Origin: Ihuprevotella massiliensis
Lineage (GTDB): Bacteria; Bacteroidota; Bacteroidia; Bacteroidales; Bacteroidaceae
DNA: 62,735 nucleotides
Assembly (NCBI GenBank): GCA_900095835.1
Contig: LT608321.1
Coordinates: 613,581 to 676,315 of the forward strand
Direction of reading: 5' to 3'
Shown here: positions 44,394-55,005 of the stretch, one piece after another
Position numbering within the stretch: the first letter of the stretch is position 1
How the letters are laid out: every line of letters begins with the position of its first letter
Notes under the pieces: generated by a model
The model's input: only the letters and a program-made list of their open reading frames with translations
The model's database searches: none
What the model was told of the DNA's origin: nothing
Made by a program: the position numbers and the translations under genes

Positions 44394-46418
44394 TTACCAC
44401 ACATCCACTCGTTTTGACTTAGGGACAAAGAGTTTGTCGCCCTTCTTGATGTTGAAGGCCTTATACCACGCATCGATTTGGGGTAAAGCAGCATTCACAC
44501 GCCAGCGACCAGGAGAGTGAGGGTCAGTGCGTACGCGGTTGCGCAAGGCTTCAGGACGCGCATTACCAGCCCACACCAAAGAGTAAGCCAAGAAGAAGCG
44601 TTGTTCGGGAGTAAAACCATCGTTCACAGTCGAAGGATTCTGTGCCTGCGCTTTCTGGAATGCTTGATAAGCAATCTTCAAACCACCATGATCGGCAATA
44701 TTCTCTCCACAAGTAAGTGCGCCATTCACGTGCAAACCTGGTAAAACCTCCACAGCATTGAAAGTCTTCACCATGCGTTGTGTGCGTTGCTCAAAGTTCT
44801 TCTTATCTTGCTCCGTCCACCAGTTGCGGAGGTTACCATTCTTATCAAATTGTGCACCTTGGTCGTCGAAGCCATGTGTCATCTCGTGACCAATCACCAC
44901 GCCGATAGCACCATAGTTTAGAGCATCGTCTCCATCCGCCATGAAGAAAGGAGGTTGAAGAATGCCTGCAGGGAAGCAAATTTCATTGGTGGTAGGATCA
45001 TAATACGCATTGATGGTTTGAGGAGTCATGCCCCATTCATCACGATCCACAGGCTTATTCACCTTGCGCTGAATCATATCATCATTGGCAAAGGCAGCTG
45101 CGCGTTGGAGGTTCTCATAGAAAGAGAGCGACTCATCGATGTTCAAGCCATCATAACTGCGCCATTTTTCGGGATAACCGATTTTGACGTAGAAACTATT
45201 GAGTTTTTCGTGAGCTTGTGTCTTTGTGGCTGCGCTCATCCACGTTTGTTGATCGATGCGCTCACCGAGAGCCACTTGAAGGTTCTTCACAAGTTGAAGC
45301 ATACGTTGCTTGGAAGATTCAGGGAAATAGCGTTCCACATACATCTTACCCACAGCCATGCCCAAAACGTTTTCCACTGTGCCAACGGCACGCTTCCAAC
45401 GTGGACGATCTTGCTGAGACCCCGACATCACTTTACCATAGAAATCGAAGTTTGTACGACGAAAATCATCGCTCAAAGCACTAGCTGCATCATCAAGCAC
45501 CTGGAACTCAAGATAATTCTTCAAAGATTCCAGAGAACTCTCGCTCCAAACCTTCTCCACTTCGTGGATGGGTTCAAGCTGATTGACAGAAACTTCAGTG
45601 ACAGCGGGGAAGTTTTGTTGCAAGAAATAAGCATTCCAGTCGAAACCAGGGAAATCACGGAGCAACTCATCGTAGCTCATCTTGTGATAATTCCCTTCAA
45701 CGTCACGTAACTCTGTGCTAGAGAAAGACGCCTTTGCAATGCGTGTCTCGATTGCCAGCACATCTTGCATCTTCTTAGCTGCATCTGCAGAAGAATAGCC
45801 TACCAGTTGAAACAACTGTTGGATATATTTCTTATAACCTTCGCGGATTTTCACCGTTGCTTCATCATCATTGACATAGTAGTCACGGTCGCCGAGTGTG
45901 ATACCGCCTTGGTTGATTTGCACCAAATTTAGTTTGGCATTCTTAATATCGGCATATACGCCGATTTCGAGGAAGGGAGAAAGTCCCAAACGAGACAAAC
46001 GTGACATCGTCATGAAGAGTTCGCGCTTGTCTTTTGCCCCATTGATGGTAGCCAACACAGGACGAACTGGAGCAGCACCTTCTTTGTTCAAACGTACACT
46101 ATCCATCGCCAAGCGATAGAGTCCACCGATTTTCTGTGGCAAAGAGCCCTGTTCCGCCTTTTGCTTTGCGAGATCTTCGATAAGCGTGAGAATGCGTTTA
46201 CGATTCGCCTCATCAAGAGCATGAAACTGTCCAAATTCAGCATGTTCAGCAGTGAGCGGATGAGTTTTCATCCATCCACCACCAGCATATTCATAGAAGT
46301 CTTGTCCAGGACGAGCCGACAAATCCATATTGCTCTTATCATAGCCCTTCAGTGCGGTCTGTGCGAAAGCACTTGTCGCTACCAAAGCAGCAGAGAGCAA
46401 AGCGTGTTTTAGTTGCAT
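44394..46418 (-). CDS. pepO: M13-family zinc metallopeptidase (PepO/neprilysin type), exported
   Basis: A 674-residue exported endopeptidase. It begins with a signal peptide (MQLKHALLSAALVATSAFAQ). The zinc site is HEMTH (His511, Glu512, His515) in VIGHEMTHGFDDQGAQ, with the third ligand Glu572 in GENIADHGG. The substrate-binding INAYY segment and the N-terminal RPGQDFYEYAGGGWM complete the family pattern. No lipobox is seen, so it is probably periplasmic or released. PepO-type enzymes cleave oligopeptides; in asaccharolytic oral Bacteroidales they serve peptide feeding and host-peptide processing, a possibility here. Confidence 0.94.
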   Translation of the reverse strand: MQLKHALLSAALVATSAFAQTALKGYDKSNMDLSARPGQDFYEYAGGGWMKTHPLTAEHAEFGQFHALDEANRKRILTLIEDLAKQKAEQGSLPQKIGGLYRLAMDSVRLNKEGAAPVRPVLATINGAKDKRELFMTMSRLSRLGLSPFLEIGVYADIKNAKLNLVQINQGGITLGDRDYYVNDDEATVKIREGYKKYIQQLFQLVGYSSADAAKKMQDVLAIETRIAKASFSSTELRDVEGNYHKMSYDELLRDFPGFDWNAYFLQQNFPAVTEVSVNQLEPIHEVEKVWSESSLESLKNYLEFQVLDDAASALSDDFRRTNFDFYGKVMSGSQQDRPRWKRAVGTVENVLGMAVGKMYVERYFPESSKQRMLQLVKNLQVALGERIDQQTWMSAATKTQAHEKLNSFYVKIGYPEKWRSYDGLNIDESLSFYENLQRAAAFANDDMIQRKVNKPVDRDEWGMTPQTINAYYDPTTNEICFPAGILQPPFFMADGDDALNYGAIGVVIGHEMTHGFDDQGAQFDKNGNLRNWWTEQDKKNFEQRTQRMVKTFNAVEVLPGLHVNGALTCGENIADHGGLKIAYQAFQKAQAQNPSTVNDGFTPEQRFFLAYSLVWAGNARPEALRNRVRTDPHSPGRWRVNAALPQIDAWYKAFNIKKGDKLFVPKSKRVDVW

Positions 46419-46583
46419 AATATATGAGGATTATGAGTAGTTACTTTTATAGTCAGAATATACTTTATAGAAAGGAGCATCAACAACGAAGTGAGAATAA
46501 GAAAGCCATGCAAGCTCGCTTCGTTCTCTTTTCTCCATCCGTGGTTCGCAGAGAGCATCAGCTTCCCACGACTATTTTGTGTG

Positions 46584-48530
46584 TTAATCTCCAAGAGCTT
46601 CGACAGCTTCGCTCCAAATGTCTTCAGCCGCTGCGAGCTGTTTGCGCAGTTCACCATGTTGCGTGAAAAGTTCCACATTAGCTGCACCTTCAGGAGTGGA
46701 GAGTTGCGATTCGAGTGCTTCGATTTTCTGTTCGAGTTGTTCGATATTCTTCTCCGCCTCTTTCACGGCTTGTTCCAGTTTGCGACGCTGTTTCGCAGCC
46801 TCCTTCTGTTCGGCATAACTCAAAGCCCCTTCCGAAGGCGCATTATTGTTGACAGTCGTCGTAGCAGAGGCAGAAGGTGAAGTACCATTGTTGGAGAGCT
46901 GCGTGCCTATTTCATCAAGACTTGCAATTTCTTTCTGACGAAGGAAATCGTATATACCTCCTAAGTGCTCGCGCACTCGACCACCAGCAAATTCATACAC
47001 TTTGGTCACCAAGCCGTCAAGGAATTCACGGTCGTGGCTCACCACAATCACCGTGCCATCAAATGCCAAAATAGCCTCTTTCAGCACATCTTTGGTGCGC
47101 ATATCGAGGTGGTTCGTCGGTTCGTCAAGAATCAGAAGATTCACAGGTTCGAGGAGGAGCTTGATCATCGCCAAACGACTGCGTTCACCGCCCGAAAGCA
47201 CCTTCACCTTCTTCTCCGATGCCTCGCCACCAAACATAAAGGCTCCGAGAATGTCACGGATTTTCAGGCGAATATCTCCCTTTGCCACATGGTCGATGGT
47301 GTCAAACACCGTGAGTTCGTCGTCGAGAAGTTGTGCCTGATTCTGTGCATAATAACCGAGTTGTACATTATGTCCAATCTTCAACACTCCTCCATGGGGA
47401 ATTTCCTCCATGATGCACTTCACAAGTGTCGACTTACCTTCACCATTCTTACCGACAAATGCCACTTTTTCTCCACGCTTGATGGTAAGATTCACCTGAT
47501 CAAACACCACGTGTTCGCCATAGTGCTTCTCCACATCATCACAAATCACGGGATAGTCACCGCTTCTAGCACATGGAGGGAACTTGAGATGAAGGCGCGA
47601 AGTATCAATTTCGTCAATTTCGATGGGAACTATTTTCTCCAACTGTTTGATGCGGCTCTGCACCTGCACGGCTTTGGTAGGCTTATAACGGAATCTTTCG
47701 ATGAAATCTTTCAAATCCGCTATTTCTTTCTGTTGATTTTCATAAGCACGGAGCTGGCTCTCTCTGCGCTCTGCACGGAGTTGCACATACTCATCGTACG
47801 ACACGCGATAGTCCACCACCTTGCCGCAAGAAATCTCCAACGTGCGATTCGTCACGTTGTTGATAAAGGCGCGGTCGTGGCTCACCAAGATTACCGCACA
47901 ACCACTGTGTGCCAAAAACTGCTCCAACCAGCGAATACTCTCAATGTCGAGATGGTTGGTAGGCTCGTCGAGCAATAAAACATCATGTCGTGCTAGGAGC
48001 AGCTTTGCCAGTTCAATACGCATGCGCCATCCACCCGAAAACTCTTGTGTGGGACGTTCAAAATCACTACGCAAAAATCCCAAGCCCGAGAGGGTTCGTT
48101 CGATTTCTGCATGATAATTTTGCGCACCCATCATCTGCAAACGGTCATTTTCACGACTAAAAGCCTCCACAAGTTCCATATACTCAGGCGACTCGTAGTC
48201 TGTACGCTCCATCAATTCACTATTGAGTTGCGCCACATGGTCGCGCAGTTCATGGAGATGTGCAAAGGCTTTCTCCACCTCTGCCACCACAGTGGTGTCA
48301 TCACTGAGCACCATCACCTGCGGCAAATAACCCACACTCACTTCACGCTGCACCGCCACTCGCCCATCAGTGGGCTGCTGCAATCCAGCGATAATCTTGA
48401 GCATCGTACTCTTGCCTGCGCCATTCTTACCCACGAGGGCTATGCGGTCTCGCTTGTTCACCACGAAACTCACATCTTCGAAGAGAGCCTTGGCGGAAAA
48501 TTCTACTTTGAGGTGTTCAACTGAAATCAT
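46584..48530 (-). CDS. ABC-F family ATPase (copy 2) with C-terminal coiled coil
   Basis: A 648-residue two-domain ABC-F ATPase, clearly paralogous to copy 1 (shared MISVEHLKVEFS start, GKNGAGKST, GKNGEGKST, LSGGERSRLAMIKLL). The start at 48530 aligns with copy 1; an ATG three codons upstream is also possible. It differs by about 100 extra C-terminal residues: a low-complexity Ser/Thr/Asn linker, then a charged coiled coil (AKQRRKLEQAVKEAEKNIEQ), like the Uup C-terminal domain that binds nucleic acid. The next gene on the strand is the M13 peptidase, 165 nt away. Confidence 0.92.
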   Translation of the reverse strand: MISVEHLKVEFSAKALFEDVSFVVNKRDRIALVGKNGAGKSTMLKIIAGLQQPTDGRVAVQREVSVGYLPQVMVLSDDTTVVAEVEKAFAHLHELRDHVAQLNSELMERTDYESPEYMELVEAFSRENDRLQMMGAQNYHAEIERTLSGLGFLRSDFERPTQEFSGGWRMRIELAKLLLARHDVLLLDEPTNHLDIESIRWLEQFLAHSGCAVILVSHDRAFINNVTNRTLEISCGKVVDYRVSYDEYVQLRAERRESQLRAYENQQKEIADLKDFIERFRYKPTKAVQVQSRIKQLEKIVPIEIDEIDTSRLHLKFPPCARSGDYPVICDDVEKHYGEHVVFDQVNLTIKRGEKVAFVGKNGEGKSTLVKCIMEEIPHGGVLKIGHNVQLGYYAQNQAQLLDDELTVFDTIDHVAKGDIRLKIRDILGAFMFGGEASEKKVKVLSGGERSRLAMIKLLLEPVNLLILDEPTNHLDMRTKDVLKEAILAFDGTVIVVSHDREFLDGLVTKVYEFAGGRVREHLGGIYDFLRQKEIASLDEIGTQLSNNGTSPSASATTTVNNNAPSEGALSYAEQKEAAKQRRKLEQAVKEAEKNIEQLEQKIEALESQLSTPEGAANVELFTQHGELRKQLAAAEDIWSEAVEALGD

Positions 48531-48593
48531 TCCTATCATTCATTGAAGCCATTCGACCGTCTTTATCGAAGTCGAAAAGCCACATTTTAATCG

Positions 48594-48625
48594 CAAAATT
48601 ACGAAATTCTTTACTATTGGACAAT
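48594..48625 (-). promoter_or_regulatory. Promoter of ABC-F copy 2
   Basis: On the minus strand ATTG (48625-48622), 20 bases, TAATTTTG (48601-48594). The -7 box is perfect; the -33 box matches three of four bases. The start codon is about 65 nt downstream. Confidence 0.65.
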
Positions 48626-49007
48626 TTTCTAAGCCTTAGTCCGTTATTACATTGTTAATTTACGACTCTCCTTCGTAAGGAATTTCCCATCACCCGTCTT
48701 TTTTAGGACAACAGCAACACTGTTGACGCACACAACTGTCAGCACCTTCACACAGCACTCACCTTCCTAGTCCACTATTCGAATGGCGATGGTTACGAAA
48801 GTCAGCAAAATCAACCACATGCTGTCGACACCACACTTTAGAAGATGCTACGCACAAACATCCACGCCATTTGGTGCAAGGATTCTCCTTAAACGGCACA
48901 AGTATCTGACTCCAAAAGAAGTAGTCCATTTCCCCCCAGACTGCACGCTAAGAGATAGCACTTCAGCACTAGTCTACATATTTTAAGGTGTAAAAATAGA
49001 ACATCTA
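48626..49007. other. Divergent intergenic stretch, no gene seen
   Basis: It lies between the promoters of ABC-F copy 2 and the M23 peptidase gene. A 67-codon plus-strand frame (48783-48986) has no protein-like features and no start context. No strong inverted repeats. Confidence 0.4.
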
Positions 49008-49039
49008 TTTGGCAGAATGCAAGGAATTCAATACATTTG
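49008..49039 (+). promoter_or_regulatory. Promoter of the M23 peptidase gene (TTTG-20-TACATTTG)
   Basis: TTTG (49008-49011), 20 bases, TACATTTG (49032-49039): exact match to both Bacteroidetes boxes, 27 nt before the start codon. Confidence 0.85.
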
Positions 49040-49066
49040 CAGAATTGAAACTTATTATTCGTTCCA

Positions 49067-50026
49067 ATGAAACCTACTTTCTCTAGATATTATCTCCTAT
49101 TACTCCTCATAATTAGCAGTTTTTCCTCGGCGGCAGCACAAGATCTCATTGCCCGTCAAGCCCCTATCGACCGCCGTATCAAAGCCGCAGATTCACTCAC
49201 CATCAATCGTGTGATTCACAAGGCGAGTTTTACCAACTACGAAAGCAATGATCTCTACAATTCGTGGAACACTTCCAAAGTGCATTGTTACACCAACATT
49301 GAGCTCCCCGAAACGCACCGCATTGATTTGCGTGGTTTTCACATGCCCACGCCTAGCCGCATGGTAACCTCTAATTTTGGTTATCGCACCACCTTCCGCC
49401 GCTACCACAAAGGACTCGACATCAAAGTCTACACTGGCGACACCATCGTTGCTGCCTTTGAAGGTAAAGTCCGCATCGTGGGCTATGAAGCCTCTGGATA
49501 CGGCAACTACGTAGTGATTCGCCACAAGAATGGCCTCGAAACCATCTACGGCCACCTTTCCAAGAGCATTGCTCAAATAGGAGAAGTGGTAAAAGCAGGA
49601 CAACTCATCGGTCTTGGTGGTAACACCGGACGATCCTTTGGTTCGCACCTTCACTTTGAAACCCGTTTTCTCGGTGTAGCCATCGATCCCACACTGCTCT
49701 TCGACTTCCCCAACCAAGATGTTACTGCCGACTATTTTGTCTTCAATCGCAGCGACTGCCAAGGCGGTCTTCTCACCAAAGCAGCTGTTTCAGGAAGCCA
49801 CCAAGATTTGGCACAGGTGGATCATCCTAATCGTAAGGACTTCCCCAGCCAACCTGCACAATCTAAATCACAACCACAAGTAACGGGCAACTTCTACCAA
49901 GTGAAAAACGGAGACAACCTCTACAGTATCTCTCGCAAGATTGGGGTTTCCGTAGAAGACATCAGCCGTCTCAATAGTTTAGGTAGCAAACCGGTGCTCC
50001 ACACTGGACAAATCCTTCGCTACTAA
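49067..50026 (+). CDS. M23 peptidoglycan endopeptidase with C-terminal LysM
   Basis: A 319-residue cell-wall hydrolase. It has a signal peptide (to about residue 25, SSAAAQ), a lysostaphin-type M23 domain (about 110-220) and a LysM peptidoglycan-binding module at the end (YQVKNGDNLYSISRKIGVSV, about 275-319). Zinc and active-site motifs are present: HKGLDIKVYTGD for the HxxxxD motif, and SHLHFETR for the HxH motif, with GHLSK between. It is therefore probably catalytically active, unlike EnvC-type relatives that have lost zinc ligands. It has its own promoter and terminator. Confidence 0.9.
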   Translation: MKPTFSRYYLLLLLIISSFSSAAAQDLIARQAPIDRRIKAADSLTINRVIHKASFTNYESNDLYNSWNTSKVHCYTNIELPETHRIDLRGFHMPTPSRMVTSNFGYRTTFRRYHKGLDIKVYTGDTIVAAFEGKVRIVGYEASGYGNYVVIRHKNGLETIYGHLSKSIAQIGEVVKAGQLIGLGGNTGRSFGSHLHFETRFLGVAIDPTLLFDFPNQDVTADYFVFNRSDCQGGLLTKAAVSGSHQDLAQVDHPNRKDFPSQPAQSKSQPQVTGNFYQVKNGDNLYSISRKIGVSVEDISRLNSLGSKPVLHTGQILRY

Positions 50027-50121
50027 ATTTAAGTCCTTTCACACAAACATTAACATCAAGGCTTTAGGAAGATATCCCCAAAAGATTCCTCCAATAGCGC
50101 AAAGCTAGAAATAGAAATTGC

Positions 50122-50159
50122 AAACACCACTTGACAACTCTTTGTCATGTGGTGTTTTT
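50122..50159 (+). terminator. Terminator of the M23 peptidase gene
   Basis: Stem AAACACCACTTGACA (50122-50136) with TGTCATGTGGTGTTT (50143-50157), one mismatch, then T5. Confidence 0.85.
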
Positions 50160-50257
50160 CGTATTTACTAGCTGCAAAATGCAGTTTACACATTAGCCCA
50201 AAACACTGCGCAAAATGCTAGAAAATAGCACCTTTACGGCAAATTGAAGCTAAAATA

Positions 50258-50289
50258 GTTGTTAAGTACAAGTGGAATGAGTATATTTG
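50258..50289 (+). promoter_or_regulatory. Promoter of the glycogen operon
   Basis: GTTG (50258-50261), 20 bases, TATATTTG (50282-50289). The -7 box is perfect and the -33 box matches three of four. Because the ATG at 50259 falls inside this promoter, translation must start downstream, at 50313. Confidence 0.75.
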
Positions 50290-50312
50290 CAGCAGACAAT
50301 GTATATCCCATC

Positions 50313-51968
50313 ATGAATCAAACAACAATACTTCCCGACGTAGTCTTCGAAACTAGCTGGGAAGTCTGCAACAAAGTCGGTGGCATCTACACCGTACTCT
50401 CTACTCGCGCCAAGACGCTCCAACAGCAACTTAAGGATAACCTCATTTTCATCGGACCAGATCTCGGTCAAGGTGGAAAAGACAACCCTCTCTTTATCGA
50501 AGACAAAAAAATCCACAAAGATTGGAAGAAAAGTCTTCAAGAAATTGGGCTTCCCATCCGCATCGGACGTTGGGACATCCCTGGACAACCTCTCACTGTC
50601 CTCGTAGATTTCCAACCTCTCTTCGCGCAAAAAGACGAGATTTATGGTCGTGCATGGGAACTGTTCCAAGTGGATTCTCTCCACGCCTATGGTGACTATG
50701 ACGAAGCTTCTATGTTCTCCTATGCAGCAGGTAAAGTGGCTGAAGTCATCACTCAACAGTCCTATTCTGGAAAACGCGTCATTTACCAAGCACACGAATG
50801 GATGTCGGGTCTTGGCATGCTCTTCCTCCAGCACAACTGCCCAGAGGTACGCACCATCTTCACCACACACGCCACGAGCATTGGTCGCTCCATAGCTGGC
50901 AACAACAAGTTGCTCTATGCTTATTTCAACGGATACAACGGCGACCAAATGGCAAGTGAGCTCTCTATGGAAGCCAAGCACAGCATAGAAAAGCAAAGTG
51001 CCCACCGCACTCACTGCTTCACCACTGTGTCTGACTTCACCGACCGCGAGTGCGCACAACTTCTTGACAAACCAGCAGACGTTGTGCTCCCTAATGGTTT
51101 TGAACTTGATTTCGTGCCCAAGGGTCCTGCCTTCACCAGCAAGCGTCGCCAAGCCCGTCAACGCATTTTCCAAGTGGCAAAAGCGCTCACTGGACAAACT
51201 TTTGACAACGACACACTCATCATCTCCACTTCAGGCCGCAACGACTTCCGTTGCAAAGGCTTTGATGTTTACATGGAAGCGATGAAGCAACTCAACGAGC
51301 AGTTGCGGGGTACTAACCAACAAGTGCTCTCGCTCATCGAAGTCCCCTGTTGGTTGCTCGGTCCACGCGCTGATGTGCAAGAACGTCTCCAACTTAAAGG
51401 TAAAAAAGCGGCAGCCATTGATACTCCGCTCCACACCCCCATCATCACTCACGACTTATACAACCTCAACGAAGACCGCATCGTCAATCTCATCAAGAGC
51501 ATGGGCTTTGAAGACTGCACGAACAACAACGTGAAAGTCATTCTCGTGCCTTGCTATCTCGACGGCAACGATGGTATCTTCGATTTGCACTACTACGACC
51601 TTCTCACTGCCAACGACCTCACCATCTATCCCTCCTACTACGAACCTTGGGGATATACTCCTCTCGAGAGCGTAGCGTTCAAAACTCCTTGCATCACCAC
51701 TGATCTCAGCGGTTTCGGACAATGGGTAAACAGCGTATTGGGACACACTGGCACCCTAGAGGATGGCGTAAGTGTATTGCACCGCGACGACAACAATTAT
51801 TTTGAGTGCGCTGCAGAGATTAGCCAAGTCATTCAGCAATACCTCGCAGCTCCCAAGACAGCTCGTGACAAGATGCGCCGCAATGCCGCAAAATTTGCCA
51901 ATAAGGCACAATGGGAACACTTCATCGCCTACTATTATAAGGCATACGAATTTGCTCTCAACAAGTAA
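50313..51968 (+). CDS. Glycogen synthase, GT3 family
   Basis: A 551-residue glucosyltransferase that extends alpha-1,4-glucan chains. It belongs to family GT3 (animal/fungal type), not the bacterial GlgA family GT5: the start FETSWEVCNKVGGIYTVLSTRA and the C-terminal block YYEPWGYTPLESVAF with the two acidic GT3 residues are diagnostic. The start at 50313 (MNQTTILPDVV) is set by the promoter. Twenty-six nt separate it from the glucan phosphorylase, so synthesis and breakdown enzymes share one transcript. GT3 synthases in Bacteroidetes use nucleotide-glucose donors; which nucleotide cannot be read from sequence. Confidence 0.92.
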   Translation: MNQTTILPDVVFETSWEVCNKVGGIYTVLSTRAKTLQQQLKDNLIFIGPDLGQGGKDNPLFIEDKKIHKDWKKSLQEIGLPIRIGRWDIPGQPLTVLVDFQPLFAQKDEIYGRAWELFQVDSLHAYGDYDEASMFSYAAGKVAEVITQQSYSGKRVIYQAHEWMSGLGMLFLQHNCPEVRTIFTTHATSIGRSIAGNNKLLYAYFNGYNGDQMASELSMEAKHSIEKQSAHRTHCFTTVSDFTDRECAQLLDKPADVVLPNGFELDFVPKGPAFTSKRRQARQRIFQVAKALTGQTFDNDTLIISTSGRNDFRCKGFDVYMEAMKQLNEQLRGTNQQVLSLIEVPCWLLGPRADVQERLQLKGKKAAAIDTPLHTPIITHDLYNLNEDRIVNLIKSMGFEDCTNNNVKVILVPCYLDGNDGIFDLHYYDLLTANDLTIYPSYYEPWGYTPLESVAFKTPCITTDLSGFGQWVNSVLGHTGTLEDGVSVLHRDDNNYFECAAEISQVIQQYLAAPKTARDKMRRNAAKFANKAQWEHFIAYYYKAYEFALNK

Positions 51969-51994
51969 GTAAGAAATAACAACACATACACAAC

Positions 51995-54634
51995 ATGAAC
52001 GTAAAAATCACAAACGCCAACCAACCTAGTTGGAAGAATGTGACCGTAAAAAGCCACATCCCCGCTGCGTTCCAACCCCTTGATGAGATTGCGCACAACC
52101 TTTGGTTCTGCTGGAACCAAGAAGCCCTCGACCTCTTCCGTAGCTTGGACGCAAAGGTTTGGGAAGAAGTGGATCAAAACCCTGTTGAACTTCTCAACCG
52201 CATTTCCTATAAGCGTCTCACTGAGCTGAGCGAAGACAAGGAAGTTTTGACACGCATCAAGAAGGTGTACAAACTCTTCCGCGACTACATGGACGAGAAG
52301 CCTAACGCCCAACGTGCGTCTGTGGCTTATCTCTGCATGGAGTATGGTATGAACCACAACGTGAAGATTTATTCTGGTGGTCTCGGTGTCCTCGCTGGTG
52401 ACTACGTGAAAGAAGCTTCAGACTCCAACGTTGACATGTGCGCTGTTGGCTTCCTCTATCGTTATGGCTATTTCACTCAGACCCTCTCTATGGATGGTCA
52501 ACAAATTGCCAACTACGAAGCACAGGATTTCGACCGTATGCCTATCGAGCGTGTGCTCGATGCTAACGGCAACCAAGTTGTTGTAGACGTGCCCTTCTCC
52601 ACCTTCACTGTTCATGCCCTCATCTGGCGTGTCAACGTAGGTCGTGTGCCCCTTTATCTTCTCGACACTGACAATGAGATGAACTCTGAATACGATCGCC
52701 AAATCACTCACGCTCTCTATGGTGGTGACTGGGAAAACCGCATGAAGCAAGAGTACCTCCTCGGTATCGGCGGTATCCTCGCCCTCAAGAAGCTCGGCAT
52801 CGAAAAAGACGTATATCACTGCAACGAAGGTCACGCTGCACTCGCTAACCTCCAACGTCTCACCGACTTCGTGGAAAGTGGTCTCAACTTCGACGAAGCA
52901 CTCGAACTCGTACGTGCTAGCTCACTCTACACCGTGCACACTCCCGTGCCTGCTGGTCACGACTACTTCGACGAATCTCTCTGCGGCAAATATCTCGGAC
53001 AATTCCCTGGCCGCCTCGGCATCAGCTGGGACGACTTCATGGGTCTCGGTCGCCAAAATCCCAACGACAAAAGCGAACGTTTCTGCATGTCTACCTTCCT
53101 CTGCAAGACTTGTCAAGAGGTCAACGGTGTAAGCTGGTTGCACGGTAAGGTTTCTCAGCTCATGTTCCAAGAAATCTGGCCTGGCTACCTCCCTGCTGAG
53201 TCTCACCGCGACCACAAGATTCTCTCTCACGATGAGTATGCAGAAGTTTACAATGTGAATCCCGAGGAAAGCCACGTGGGCTATGTCACTAATGGTGTGC
53301 ACTACCCCTCTTGGTGTGCTAGCGAGTGGAAAAACCTCCACAAGAAGTATTTCGGCGAGGCATTCATCAAGGATCAGAGCAACCAATCTCTTTGGGAAAA
53401 CATCTACAAGGTGTCTGACAAGGAAGTTTGGGAAACTCGTGTGGCTTTGAAGAAGAAGCTCATCGACTACATCCGTGAACGCTTCCGCGACAACTGGCTC
53501 AAGAACCAAGGTGATCCTGCACGTGTGATGTCACTCCTCGACAAGATCAACCCCAACGCTCTCATCATCGGTTTTGCTCGCCGTTTCGCCACCTACAAGC
53601 GTGCGCACCTCCTCTTCTCCGACCTCGATCGTTTGGCTAAGATTGTCAACAACCCTGACTATCCCGTACAATTCCTCTTCGCAGGTAAGGCTCACCCCGC
53701 TGACGGTGCTGGTCAAGGCCTCATCAAGCACATCCACGACATCTCTCAACGTCCTGAGTTCATCGGTAAGATCATCTTCCTCGACAACTACGACATGGAG
53801 TTAGCTCGTCGCCTCGTGAGCGGTGTGGACATCTGGATGAACACCCCCACACGTCCTCTCGAAGCTTCTGGTACTTCTGGCGAAAAGGCACTCATGAATG
53901 GTGTTGTCAACCTCTCTGTACTCGACGGTTGGTGGTACGAAGGCTACCGCGAAGGTGCAGGTTGGGCACTCACCGATGTGCGTACTTACCAAGACCAAGG
54001 TCAGCAAGACAAACTCGATGCTGCTACTATCTACAGCTTGCTCGAAAACGAAATCATTCCTCTCTACTACAGTCGCAGCGCCTCTAAGGGATACAGCGAA
54101 GGTTGGGTGAAGACCGTGAAGAACTCTATCGCGCAAATCGCTCCTTACTACACCATGAAGCGTCAGCTAGACGACTACTACGATCGTTTCTACAATCCTC
54201 TCCGTGACCGCTACACTATCATCTCTGCTGAGAACAACCGCCTCGCTCGCGAAATCGCTGCTTGGAAGGAAGCGGTTACCCAACGTTGGGACAACATCCG
54301 CGTAGTAGAATCACAACTTTGCGACAACCTCTACGGTGGCAACTTGGTGAGCGACACCGAATTCACCGTGCGCCACGTTGTAGACGAACAAGGCTTGGAT
54401 GATGCCATTGGCATTGATCTCGTAGTGATGCGTCAAGACCCCGAAACTGGTAACGACGTAATCTACAAGACCTATCCCATGCAAGTGGTGAAAAACGAAG
54501 GCAACCTCTACACCTTCGAACTCAAGACCGCTATCGACGTGGCTGGTTCGTTCCGCACTGCCTTCCGCATGTATCCCAAGAACAAGCACTTGTCTTCTCG
54601 TCAAGACCTCTGCTACGTTCGTTGGTTCAACTAA
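51995..54634 (+). CDS. glgP: Alpha-glucan (glycogen) phosphorylase, DUF3417 type
   Basis: An 879-residue GT35 phosphorylase releasing glucose 1-phosphate from glycogen or maltodextrin. It starts with a DUF3417-like module ([20 protein letters not shown], 25-45) typical of the short bacterial alpha-glucan phosphorylases. The pyridoxal-phosphate lysine is Lys631 in [29 protein letters not shown] and [15 protein letters not shown] are other family blocks. A C-terminal extension (about 770-879) is beta-rich. Codon bias is strong. It is coupled to the GT3 synthase upstream and ends in a terminator. Confidence 0.94.
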   Translation: MNVKITNANQPSWKNVTVKSHIPAAFQPLDEIAHNLWFCWNQEALDLFRSLDAKVWEEVDQNPVELLNRISYKRLTELSEDKEVLTRIKKVYKLFRDYMDEKPNAQRASVAYLCMEYGMNHNVKIYSGGLGVLAGDYVKEASDSNVDMCAVGFLYRYGYFTQTLSMDGQQIANYEAQDFDRMPIERVLDANGNQVVVDVPFSTFTVHALIWRVNVGRVPLYLLDTDNEMNSEYDRQITHALYGGDWENRMKQEYLLGIGGILALKKLGIEKDVYHCNEGHAALANLQRLTDFVESGLNFDEALELVRASSLYTVHTPVPAGHDYFDESLCGKYLGQFPGRLGISWDDFMGLGRQNPNDKSERFCMSTFLCKTCQEVNGVSWLHGKVSQLMFQEIWPGYLPAESHRDHKILSHDEYAEVYNVNPEESHVGYVTNGVHYPSWCASEWKNLHKKYFGEAFIKDQSNQSLWENIYKVSDKEVWETRVALKKKLIDYIRERFRDNWLKNQGDPARVMSLLDKINPNALIIGFARRFATYKRAHLLFSDLDRLAKIVNNPDYPVQFLFAGKAHPADGAGQGLIKHIHDISQRPEFIGKIIFLDNYDMELARRLVSGVDIWMNTPTRPLEASGTSGEKALMNGVVNLSVLDGWWYEGYREGAGWALTDVRTYQDQGQQDKLDAATIYSLLENEIIPLYYSRSASKGYSEGWVKTVKNSIAQIAPYYTMKRQLDDYYDRFYNPLRDRYTIISAENNRLAREIAAWKEAVTQRWDNIRVVESQLCDNLYGGNLVSDTEFTVRHVVDEQGLDDAIGIDLVVMRQDPETGNDVIYKTYPMQVVKNEGNLYTFELKTAIDVAGSFRTAFRMYPKNKHLSSRQDLCYVRWFN

Positions 54635-54691
54635 TCTACTTTTCCGTGCGACAGCAACCCCGCTTCTCTCGCACTGGAAATTCCCCTTTTT

Positions 54692-54727
54692 GCTCCTCAC
54701 TGCCACGCAGTGGGGAGCTTTATTTTT
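54692..54727 (+). terminator. Terminator of the glycogen operon
   Basis: Stem GCTCCTCACTG (54692-54702) with CAGTGGGGAGC (54708-54718), one G-T pair, then TTTATTTTT. Confidence 0.85.
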
Positions 54728-55005
54728 GTGCTACCCTATACTACCTGTATTAACAAAATACAAAAACAGAGAATTGTGGCATAAACTTTCTTTCAGTTCG
54801 AGAGATCTTAAAATTCTTTAGCTTTTCTCGCCTTATTGGCTACCAACTAGTCAGCCCATTTAGATACTATTACTATTTTCTTCCCACTGGCGCATCATGA
54901 TAGTTTGGGACACGAAGCAAGAACCCAGATGCAATGTCCATTAGAAAAGATTGCTCAGATCACGATTTCGCTCCTTCCATGCTAAAACCACTACTTACTG
55001 CCGTT
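54728..55005. other. Intergenic stretch, no gene seen
   Basis: Between the glycogen-operon terminator and the inverted-repeat element. No ORF, RNA gene or clear repeat was recognised. Confidence 0.4.

Noticed and set aside
46965-47978. A 337-codon plus-strand frame antisense to ABC-F copy 2
   Set aside because: It mirrors the ABC-F sequence and shows no domain. A similar shadow appears opposite copy 1.
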